This document shows, one piece after another, positions 36,265 to 43,316 of a stretch of DNA of 64,000 bases; position 1 is the stretch's first letter, and each line of letters opens with the position of its first letter. Under the pieces are notes generated by a model. That model ran no database searches. It worked only from the letters and a program-made list of their open reading frames with translations, and was not told the DNA's origin. A program made the position numbers and the translations under genes. The stretch is taken from positions 372,001 through 436,000 of the forward strand of contig NZ_CP139148.1 in NCBI RefSeq assembly GCF_034058155.1. Direction: 5' to 3'. This DNA is from Flavobacterium sp. KACC 22761. Its GTDB lineage: Bacteria; Bacteroidota; Bacteroidia; Flavobacteriales; Flavobacteriaceae.

Positions 36265-38496
36265 ATGATTGCATTAAACGCCGAAACCACCCACCATTTA
36301 CAACCTTTAATCAGCGACTTGGGATTAATCCTGATGACTGCCGGAATTGCTGTGCTGATTTTCAAAAAAATGAAACAGCCTTTGGTTTTAGGGTATTTGA
36401 TTGCAGGTTTTTTGGCTGGAAATCATTTTGACTTTTTCCCATCAATTACAGATATGAAAAGTGTCGAAGTTTGGGCGGAAATTGGTGTTATCTTTTTGCT
36501 TTTTAGCTTAGGTCTCGAATTTAGTTTTAAAAAATTGATGAAAGTGGGAGGCACTTCTTCCATCACCGCCATAACTCAAATCATGTTTATGACTTTGATT
36601 GGTTATTTGGTTGGCCAATGGATGGGCTGGGGAAAAATGGACAGTATTTTTCTTGGCGCAACGCTTTCGATTTCTTCTACAACTATTATTATTCGGGCTT
36701 TTGATGAATTGGGCGTTAAAGGAAAAAAATTCGTTGGGATTGTATTTGGCGCGCTGATTGTGGAAGATATTGTTGCGATTTTAATGCTCGTTTTATTGTC
36801 TACAATTGCCGTTAGTGACCAGGTTTCTGGAACGGCCTTATTACAATCGGTTTTAAAATTAGTTTTCTTTTTGATTATTTGGTTTTTAGGAGGGATCTTC
36901 ATTATTCCGACGATATTGAAAAAGGCGAAACATTTATTGAGTGATGAAATGTTGCTTATTATTTCGCTTGCCTTATGTTTAATGATGGTAATGTTTGCCG
37001 CCAATGTTGGATTTTCGCCAGCATTAGGTGCTTTTATAATGGGTTCTATTATTGCCGAAACCACTCAGGCCGAAAAAATCGAGCATTTGATTCAGCCTGT
37101 AAAAGACTTATTTGGAGCGGTTTTCTTTGTATCGGTAGGAATGTTGATCAATCCCGTTACTTTGGTTGATTTTGCGCTTCCGGTTTTGATCATCACTTTG
37201 GTAACTGTTTTTGGAAAAGCATTCAGTTCTTCAATTGGAGCTTTGCTTTCTGGCCAGCCCTTAAAACAATCGGTGCAAACTGGAATGAGTTTGGCACAAA
37301 TTGGTGAATTCTCTTTTATTATTGCGACGCTCGGGATGTCGTTGAAAGTGACAAGTGACTTTTTGTACCCAATAATTGTGGCTGTTTCAGCTGTAACAAC
37401 ATTTACAACGCCATTTTTAATTAAATACTCTGAAACTTTTGCCTTGTTTTTAGAATCAAAAATGCCAAAGAGATGGGTTAAAAACATTAATCGCTACAGT
37501 ATGAACGCGCAAGCGATTAAATCGGTTAGCACTTGGCAAATTGTTTTGAGAGCTTCTGTGACACAAATTATTCTTCATACCATCATCATTACGGCAATCA
37601 TATTATTATCATCAAAATTTGTGGCTCCGTTAGTGGCTGATACACGATTTGGAAATACGCTTGCCGCCTTAATTACTTTGGTTATTATTGCTCCTTTTTT
37701 ATGGGCGCTTTCTTTGCGAAGAGTAAAAGTTGATGAAGTCGAAATTTTATGGGAAGAGCGAAAATACCGTGGCGCACTTTTAATGCTGATTTTAATCAGA
37801 ATGAGCCTTGGTCTGTTTTTCGTTGGATTTTTATTGAATATTTTCTTCTCGCCTTTGGTTGCTTTTGTCGCGTTGATAATTGCTATTTGCGCCTACCAGA
37901 TTTTCCCAAAAAAATTAAACGAGCAATATCATAAAATTGAAAATCACTTTCTGAAAAATCTTAATGATCGTGAGAACAAAAAAATCGACAGACGTTATGC
38001 TAATTTAATGCCATGGGATGGTCACATGTCGTTTTTTGATATTGGAAAAGAATCAAACTTGGCCGGAAAAACACTTGAAGAATTAAAAATTCGAGAGCAA
38101 CTCGGAATTAATATTGCTGAAATAAAACGAGGCGATATTACCATTCCAATCCCAACGAAAAATGAGCGTTTATTTCCTGGTGACGAAATTTGTGTAATTG
38201 GCACTGATGCTCAAGTTACAGAATTTGCCAAATATTTAAATCAAAACGAAATTGAGCCTCCAACAGAAGTTCAAGAATCTGAAATTGTACTACGTCAGTT
38301 AGAGGTTTCTCAGGAAGAATTTATTCAAAAGAGTATTGGTCAGTTTAGAGGAAAAACCGGCGGTTTAGTCGTTGGTATCGAACGAAACGGAAACCGAATC
38401 CTGAACCCAGAATCACCTATTATTTTACAGAAAAATGATATTATCTGGGTTGTTGGCGACAAGAAAAAAATGAATGAGTTGATGAAAAGAAGCTAA
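36265..38496 (+). CDS. CPA2-family cation:proton antiporter with RCK C-terminal domains
   Basis: The 743-residue protein has an N-terminal antiporter domain of about twelve helices (to about 390), with GVIFLLFSLGLEFSFKKL, ATLSISSTTIIIRAF and ALGAFIMGSIIAETTQ. More hydrophobic helices follow at about 440-560. The C-terminus has two TrkA_C-like domains: ESNLAGKTLEELKIREQLG with PGDEICVIGTDAQ, then LVVGIERNGNRILNPESP with DIIWVVGDKKKMNE. It resembles KefB/YbaL exchangers that move K+ or Na+ for protons. I chose ATG 36265, since upstream codons overlap the structured element. Confidence 0.92.
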   Translation: MIALNAETTHHLQPLISDLGLILMTAGIAVLIFKKMKQPLVLGYLIAGFLAGNHFDFFPSITDMKSVEVWAEIGVIFLLFSLGLEFSFKKLMKVGGTSSITAITQIMFMTLIGYLVGQWMGWGKMDSIFLGATLSISSTTIIIRAFDELGVKGKKFVGIVFGALIVEDIVAILMLVLLSTIAVSDQVSGTALLQSVLKLVFFLIIWFLGGIFIIPTILKKAKHLLSDEMLLIISLALCLMMVMFAANVGFSPALGAFIMGSIIAETTQAEKIEHLIQPVKDLFGAVFFVSVGMLINPVTLVDFALPVLIITLVTVFGKAFSSSIGALLSGQPLKQSVQTGMSLAQIGEFSFIIATLGMSLKVTSDFLYPIIVAVSAVTTFTTPFLIKYSETFALFLESKMPKRWVKNINRYSMNAQAIKSVSTWQIVLRASVTQIILHTIIITAIILLSSKFVAPLVADTRFGNTLAALITLVIIAPFLWALSLRRVKVDEVEILWEERKYRGALLMLILIRMSLGLFFVGFLLNIFFSPLVAFVALIIAICAYQIFPKKLNEQYHKIENHFLKNLNDRENKKIDRRYANLMPWDGHMSFFDIGKESNLAGKTLEELKIREQLGINIAEIKRGDITIPIPTKNERLFPGDEICVIGTDAQVTEFAKYLNQNEIEPPTEVQESEIVLRQLEVSQEEFIQKSIGQFRGKTGGLVVGIERNGNRILNPESPIILQKNDIIWVVGDKKKMNELMKRS

Positions 38497-38633
38497 GATT
38501 CTGAGACACTGAGATTCTAAGTTTTTTTAATATAAAAAGCGCTAAGATTTCAATTCATGAAATCTTAGCGCTTTTTTATTTGACAGAAGCTCAAAAAGTG
38601 CTGAGAATAAAACTTAGAATCTCAGCATCTTAG
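38493..38633. repeat. Family-B inverted arms around a terminator
   Basis: The left arm 38493-38521 and right arm 38613-38633 are inverted; the left has one extra 8-base unit (GAGACACT). The left arm contains the stop codon of the antiporter gene. They enclose the terminator at 38534-38576, in a convergent gap. Confidence 0.85.
38534..38576. terminator. Bidirectional intrinsic terminator
   Basis: A perfect 19-bp stem (38534-38552 with 38558-38576) around GCGCTAAGATTTCA has the loop ATTCA. It serves the antiporter (plus) and the peroxiredoxin (minus). Confidence 0.92.
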
Positions 38634-38649
38634 CAACTAAGTATCTTAC

Positions 38650-39288
38650 TTATTTATTCGGCTGTGGAGTCAATCTCAAATAAGGTTTGATTGGCGTGTG
38701 TCCTTTTGGGAATTTTGCTGGAATATCGCTATCTGGAATTGCCGGAGCAATTACAACATCTTCTCCATCTTTCCAGTTTGCTGGAGTGGCAACACTGTAA
38801 TTTGCAGTCAATTGCAAACTGTCAATTACACGAAGCAATTCGTCAAAATTTCTTCCTGTTGAAGCTGGGTAAGTCAATGTCAGTTTGATTTTTTTATCAG
38901 CGCCAATCACGAAAACCGAACGAACTGTAAATTTATCGCTTGCATTTGGGTGAAGCATATCGTATAAAGTTGCGATTTTTTTATCTTCATCAGCAATAAT
39001 CGGGAAATTGACTTCTGTATTTTGAGTTTCGTTGATGTCTTTAATCCATTCTTTATGAGATTCTAAACCATCTACACTCAAAGCAATAACCTTTGTATTT
39101 CTTTTTGTAAATTCAGGAAGGTAATTCGCCACAGTTCCCAATTCAGTTGTACAAACCGGAGTAAAATCTGCTGGATGCGAAAATAAAACGCCCCATGAAT
39201 CTCCTAAATATTCATGAAAATTGATTGGTCCTTGTGTGGTTTCTGCATGAAAATCTGGAGCTACATCTCCTAATCTTAATGTTGACAT
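38650..39288 (-). CDS. 1-Cys peroxiredoxin (Prx6 class)
   Basis: The 212-residue enzyme reduces hydrogen peroxide and alkyl peroxides. Its active site is HPADFTPVCTTELGTVA, with the peroxidatic Cys at about residue 46. The C-terminal extension (GEDVVIAPAIPDSDIPAKF, ending KPYLRLTPQP) marks the Prx6 subgroup, which lacks the resolving Cys of Ahp-type enzymes. It is cytosolic with no signal. No adjacent reductase is encoded. It is transcribed toward the antiporter gene. Confidence 0.94.
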   Translation of the reverse strand: MSTLRLGDVAPDFHAETTQGPINFHEYLGDSWGVLFSHPADFTPVCTTELGTVANYLPEFTKRNTKVIALSVDGLESHKEWIKDINETQNTEVNFPIIADEDKKIATLYDMLHPNASDKFTVRSVFVIGADKKIKLTLTYPASTGRNFDELLRVIDSLQLTANYSVATPANWKDGEDVVIAPAIPDSDIPAKFPKGHTPIKPYLRLTPQPNK

Positions 39289-39400
39289 AATTTATATTTT
39301 TTAGTTCCAATAAAATTAACCAAAAAATACATTGAGAAAACATCCAAAAGGTAAAAAAAAGTTAAAATTCTACCTTATCGATATAATTACTATTTTACCC

Positions 39401-40312
39401 TTAAATAAAACTAAGAATGAAGTACCAAAAAGCAAGTGTCACAAAAGAAATTGGAATACCAAAACCAATCATCATACTGCTTAATTTCGGCTTTAATCCG
39501 TAAGTTGAGGCCAAGATTGCGCCAGTAATCATTGGCGCCATTGCAGTTTCCATTATGGTAATTTTTATAACTTCCGAATGTTGATTAAAAACAAAAACGT
39601 ACAACACAAAAAGTACAAAAGGAACCAAGAGCAATTTAAAGAAAAGCCCAAGTCGCAAAAATTTCCAATGCTGGCTTTTTCGATCAAAAGTCAATTGCAA
39701 ACCAACAGAAAGCAATGCTAAAGGCGTTACCAAACTTCCAATTTTCAGCAATACCGTTTGAAAATTTTCATTTAAATTATAATCAAAAATATTCATCAAG
39801 CACGCCAAAACAAACATTAAAAAAGGCGGAAACAAAATAATCTTTTTGAAAATCCCCAAAGCATTCGGGCTTCCTTTAGAATAAAACGCAGCTGTAAAAA
39901 CACCAAGCGTAGAAACTACTACAAAAGTTCCCGGCTGATCTACCAAAACAGCAGTTTCCAAACCTTTTTTTCCAAATAATGCTTCAATAATTGGGTACCC
40001 AAGAAAAGAACTGTTGCTTAATCCAGCGGTTAAAATCAAACAGCCAATTAGTTTGTTGGACCAACCATTTCTTCTTCCTAAAAAATAAAAAAAAATAAAA
40101 GCCAAGATATAAGTAATCCACCCCGCTCCTATTGGAAAAAGTAATTCACTACTCCATTTTATTTTTGGAATATGGTATAAAGTAATTGCAGGAAGACAAA
40201 AATAGATGACAATCTTATTAAGTGTCTTATAAATATGAGTAGGAAATTGTTTTACGTGTTGTAAAATCAAGCCCAATGAAAGAAATAAAAATATTAGAAG
40301 AAAGTTGTTCAT
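39401..40312 (-). CDS. AEC family transporter
   Basis: The 303-residue protein has about ten hydrophobic helices and matches the auxin-efflux-carrier (AEC) family. It starts MNNFLLIFLFLSLGLILQHV and has LILTAGLSNSSFLGYPIIEALFG, an unwound-helix region typical of these carriers. A second half-repeat contains LTPLALLSVGLQLTFD-like sequence and MAPMITGAILASTYGL. Substrates in bacteria include malate and other organic anions. I chose ATG 40312 over a start six codons upstream. It is alone in its direction. Confidence 0.88.
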   Translation of the reverse strand: MNNFLLIFLFLSLGLILQHVKQFPTHIYKTLNKIVIYFCLPAITLYHIPKIKWSSELLFPIGAGWITYILAFIFFYFLGRRNGWSNKLIGCLILTAGLSNSSFLGYPIIEALFGKKGLETAVLVDQPGTFVVVSTLGVFTAAFYSKGSPNALGIFKKIILFPPFLMFVLACLMNIFDYNLNENFQTVLLKIGSLVTPLALLSVGLQLTFDRKSQHWKFLRLGLFFKLLLVPFVLFVLYVFVFNQHSEVIKITIMETAMAPMITGAILASTYGLKPKLSSMMIGFGIPISFVTLAFWYFILSFI

Positions 40313-40351
40313 ATCATAAGATCGAGACAAAAATAGTTATTTCTCTTTAGT

Positions 40352-40574
40352 GAAAAGTAATTAGTAAAAAGTAATTAGCTCTTTTTTGCAAATCATAACC
40401 ACTCGTTTTCTTTTGTTAAACTTATAACACTTTGACAAGAATAATTTGCTAGTCACTTTTCACTAATTACCATTCACTAATTACTTTTTACTAATTACTT
40501 TTTACTAATTACTTTTTACTAATTACTTTTTACTAATTACTTTTTACTAATTACTTTTTACTAATCACTATCCA
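40352..40574. repeat. 14-bp tandem array with an inverted arm upstream
   Basis: Six exact copies of CTAATTACTTTTTA fill 40477-40560, with a degenerate copy on each side (40463-40476 and 40561-40574). At 40352-40382 the inverse word TAAAAAGTAATTAG occurs twice. The pair can fold into a long hairpin in the divergent gap between the AEC transporter and the Rrf2 regulator. There are no spacers, so it is not CRISPR. Confidence 0.9.
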
Positions 40575-40623
40575 CTCATTTCCAAAAGTTAGTTAAAATT
40601 TATTTTTGTATTGAAAAACTCCT

Positions 40624-40648
40624 TACATTTGTAACATATTTTATTACA
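40624..40648 (+). promoter_or_regulatory. Promoter -7 box overlapping an Rrf2 operator
   Basis: TACATTTG (40624-40631) matches the -7 consensus. It overlaps the imperfect palindrome TGTAA-N9-TTACA at 40630-40648, which ends two bases before the ATG of the Rrf2 gene. This suggests autorepression by blocking the promoter. Confidence 0.65.
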
Positions 40649-40650
40649 GT

Positions 40651-41058
40651 ATGCTTTCAGGTAAATTTGCCATAACGATTCACATTCTTACTTTGCTACA
40701 TAAATTCCCAAATGATTATTTGTCTTCGGAATATATTGCGGGAAGTATGAACCTCAACCCTGTTTTGGTTAGAAAAGAGATTGCAAACCTAAAAGCGCAT
40801 CATATTGTAGAAAGTAAAGAAGGGAAAAATGGCGGTACAAAATTGGCGGTAGATGCTGCAAAACTGACATTAAAAGAGATTTTCGAAATGACTTTTGAAA
40901 CTATTGGTTTAGGTTATGCCAAAAATCAGCCAAATCCTGATTGTCCTGTTGGAAAAAAAATCAATCAGAATCTGGATGCATTATATGCACAAATGAATCA
41001 GAAAGTCAGTGCGCAATTAGAAACTATCTCTTTGGAAGATTTTTCGAACCAATTTTGA
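40651..41058 (+). CDS. Rrf2-family transcriptional regulator
   Basis: The 135-residue protein has the Rrf2 winged helix: AITIHILTLLHKF, YIAGSMNLNPVLVRKEIANLKAHHIVESKEGKNGGTKLA, then LTLKEIFEMTF. The three clustered cysteines of iron-sulfur Rrf2 proteins (IscR, NsrR) are missing; only one Cys lies in the NPDCPVG loop. It is thus of the YwnA type, which may sense oxidants by that thiol. It sits 57 bases upstream of an NAD(P)-binding oxidoreductase, and both have the same 19-bp palindrome upstream. Confidence 0.92.
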   Translation: MLSGKFAITIHILTLLHKFPNDYLSSEYIAGSMNLNPVLVRKEIANLKAHHIVESKEGKNGGTKLAVDAAKLTLKEIFEMTFETIGLGYAKNQPNPDCPVGKKINQNLDALYAQMNQKVSAQLETISLEDFSNQF

Positions 41059-41079
41059 AACTATTTTTTTGACTTAAAC

Positions 41080-41098
41080 TGTAACATTTTTTATTACT
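41080..41098 (+). promoter_or_regulatory. Second Rrf2 operator candidate
   Basis: TGTAACATTTTTTATTACT matches 17 of 19 bases of the site at 40630-40648, with the same TGTAA-N9-TTAC layout. It lies 17 bases upstream of the oxidoreductase ATG. Confidence 0.65.
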
Positions 41099-41115
41099 AA
41101 ATAAATTTATATATT

Positions 41116-41757
41116 ATGAAAATCGCACTTATTGGAGCTACAGGATTTGTAGGCTCAGCAATTTTAAACGAATTGGCAAGCAGAAAACATGAAATTACTG
41201 CAATTGCAAGAACACCAAAAGATACTGACAATGCAAAATGGATTGCAGCAGATATTTTTAATGCAGATGCTTTGGCAGAAATTTTAAAAGGACATGATGT
41301 TATCATCAATGCTTATAATCCAGGCTGGACAAATACAAATTACACCGCTGATTTCGAAAACGGATCAAAATCGATTCAGGAAGCTGCAAAAAAATCAGGT
41401 GTAAAACGTTTCATCACAATTGGAGGCGCTGGAAGCTTATATGTAGCGCCGGGCGTGCAGGCAGTTGATACTCCAGAATTTCCAAAAGAATATTACACAG
41501 CGGCTTCCGCTGCAAGAGATTATCTAAATGTTATTAAGGAAGAAAAAGAATTAGATTGGGCATTTTTTAGTCCAGCTCTTGAAATGCATCAGGGAATTAC
41601 AACTGGAAGAACTGGAAAATACCGTTTAGGTTTAGAAAACCCAGTTTTTAACGATGATCAAAGAAGCATCTTATCTGTAGAAGATTTGGCGGTTGCTATT
41701 GCTGATGAAACAGAAAATCCAAAACATCATCAAGTAAGGTTTACTGCGGGATATTAA
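41116..41757 (+). CDS. NAD(P)-dependent oxidoreductase (NmrA/SDR-a5-like)
   Basis: The 213-residue protein is an atypical SDR of the NAD(P)H-binding/NmrA kind. It has GATGFVGSAILNEL at 7-20, GHDVIINAYNPGW near 63, VKRFITIGGAGSLYV near 96, and LDWAFFSPALEM. A catalytic Tyr-Lys pair is not clear, so it may be a redox sensor or quinone/flavin reductase. Rrf2 genes of this type are often paired with such a protein, and the shared operator supports joint control. Confidence 0.85.
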   Translation: MKIALIGATGFVGSAILNELASRKHEITAIARTPKDTDNAKWIAADIFNADALAEILKGHDVIINAYNPGWTNTNYTADFENGSKSIQEAAKKSGVKRFITIGGAGSLYVAPGVQAVDTPEFPKEYYTAASAARDYLNVIKEEKELDWAFFSPALEMHQGITTGRTGKYRLGLENPVFNDDQRSILSVEDLAVAIADETENPKHHQVRFTAGY

Positions 41758-41778
41758 TTTTTACGTTACTAAGTTTTT

Positions 41779-42006
41779 TTAGCCACAAATTACACTAATT
41801 TTCACTAATTATTTTTTTAATGAATGCTCCATGTCATCCTGAGCGAAGTCGAAGGACGCGCAATTAGCTCGACAAAGATTGCCGATTTTGATTGTGGAGC
41901 TTCTATCGTGTCCTTCGACTTCGCTCAGGATGACAAAAATGCGGCAACAAATTAGTGGAAATTAGTGTAATTGCTTCGCCTGTTCGCTATCGCTCGGGTC
42001 GTGGCA
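41779..42006. repeat. Nested palindromes: family-C hairpin inside family-E-like arms
   Basis: Outer arms 41785-41810 and 41949-41973 are inverted (ATTACACTAATTTTCACTAAT and its partner) and carry the ends AGCCAC and GTGGC (about 41781 and 42001-42005). Inside lies the family-C hairpin at 41832-41935. The gap holds no gene. Confidence 0.85.
41832..41935. repeat. Family-C palindromic element, copy 1
   Basis: Perfect 26-bp inverted arms (41832-41857, 41910-41935) contain TGAGCGAAGTCGAAGGAC. The core has CGACAAAG at 41870-41877, shared with copies 2 (43195-43256) and 3 (53573-53661). Confidence 0.9.
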
Positions 42007-42065
42007 AACTAAATTTTTTGAAACTGTTTTTGTTTTCAGTACTTTTACGATACTAAAAAAGTATT

Positions 42066-43163
42066 TTGTCAAGTTTAAAGAAACAATCGAGTAGCTTAAC
42101 TGAAAAAGCTGGAATTTCATCCCCTGAAATCACCAGTGCTTCTGCTATAAATGAAATTAAAAACAAACGCAGACAACAACCTTCAGCTTCTGAATTAATA
42201 TCTGGAATTCTATCTGGAAATCGCACAGCTCTCAGCAGAGCAATTACCCTTATCGAAAGCACCAATCCTGAACATTTAGAAAAAGCAAACGAAATCATAA
42301 ATGGATGTTTGGCTCATGCCAATAAATCAATCCGAATTGGGATTACTGGCGTTCCTGGTGTTGGAAAAAGTACTTTTATCGAAGCTTTTGGAAACTTTCT
42401 TACTAGTATTGGCAAAAAGGTGGCAGTTTTGGCAGTTGATCCAAGCAGTTCCATTTCACATGGAAGTATTTTGGGCGATAAAACCCGAATGGAAGAATTG
42501 GTTAAAAATGAAAGTGCTTTTATCAGACCGAGCGCTTCTGGAGACACGCTAGGTGGTGTTGCGCGAAAAACCCGTGAGTCAATAATTTTATGTGAAGCAG
42601 CTGGTTTTGACACCATCATTATCGAGACTGTTGGTGTTGGACAAAGCGAAACTGCTGTTCACAGTATGGTTGATTTTTTTCTTTTATTAAAAATTTCTGG
42701 CGCGGGCGATGAACTTCAAGGCATTAAACGAGGTATTATGGAAATGGCAGATGCCATCGTAATTAATAAAGCAGACGGAGATAATATCAAAAAAGCCAAT
42801 CAGGCGAAATTGGAATTCAATCGTGCTTTGCATTTATTTCAGCCCAAAAAATCAAATTGGCAACCAACAGTTACCACTTGCAGTGCCATTACAAAAGATG
42901 GAATTTCAGAAGTCTGGAACACGATTTCTGATTATTTCGAAATGACAAAAAAAACCGGATTCTTTCAAGAAAAACGACATGATCAAAATCAGTTTTGGAT
43001 GATGGAAACGATCAATGAACAATTAAAATCAAATTTCTATAATCAACCAGAAATTATTTCGCTTTTAGAACAAAATAAAAAAGCAGTGCAAAATGATGAA
43101 ATTTCACCTTTTGCTGCTGCTTCTCTTTTATTAAAATTTTATTTTAAAAAAGACACTAAGTAG
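42066..43163 (+). CDS. meaB: Methylmalonyl-CoA mutase-associated GTPase MeaB
   Basis: MeaB is the G-protein chaperone that protects and reloads B12-dependent methylmalonyl-CoA mutase. The 365-residue protein has the P-loop GVPGVGKS at 95-102, VLAVDPSSSISHGSILGDKTRM near 121-141, and SASGDTLGGVARKTRE near 156. The base-specificity motif is NKADGD. The start is a TTG; the N-terminal helical part before the P-loop has the length expected for the family. The mutase is not in this window. Its stop codon lies inside a family-B arm. Confidence 0.95.
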   Translation: MSSLKKQSSSLTEKAGISSPEITSASAINEIKNKRRQQPSASELISGILSGNRTALSRAITLIESTNPEHLEKANEIINGCLAHANKSIRIGITGVPGVGKSTFIEAFGNFLTSIGKKVAVLAVDPSSSISHGSILGDKTRMEELVKNESAFIRPSASGDTLGGVARKTRESIILCEAAGFDTIIIETVGVGQSETAVHSMVDFFLLLKISGAGDELQGIKRGIMEMADAIVINKADGDNIKKANQAKLEFNRALHLFQPKKSNWQPTVTTCSAITKDGISEVWNTISDYFEMTKKTGFFQEKRHDQNQFWMMETINEQLKSNFYNQPEIISLLEQNKKAVQNDEISPFAAASLLLKFYFKKDTK

Positions 43164-43316
43164 CTAAGATGCTAAGCTTCTAAGTTTTTCAACATTGTCA
43201 GTTCGATCGAAGTCGAGAACCGACAAAGCATTTCGACTTCGCTCAATGTGACAAACCAAATAACTTATTAAATTAAAAACCTAGAGCCTTAGCAACTTAG
43301 AATCTTAGCGCCTTAA
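43155..43316. repeat. Family-B arms enclosing family-C copy 2
   Basis: Arms 43155-43184 and 43287-43316 carry inverted CTAAGATGCTAAG words. They enclose a family-C hairpin (43195-43256) with the CGACAAAG core at 43221. The arms contain the stop codons of both convergent genes, meaB and the sulfatase. Confidence 0.85.

Noticed and set aside
36603..37064. 153-codon open frame antisense to the antiporter gene
   Set aside because: It lies wholly inside a strongly conserved transporter, has no family match by eye, no promoter and no ribosome site; it is a shadow of codon bias on the other strand.
40463..40574. CRISPR array
   Set aside because: Units are 14 bases with no spacers between them and no cas genes are in the window.
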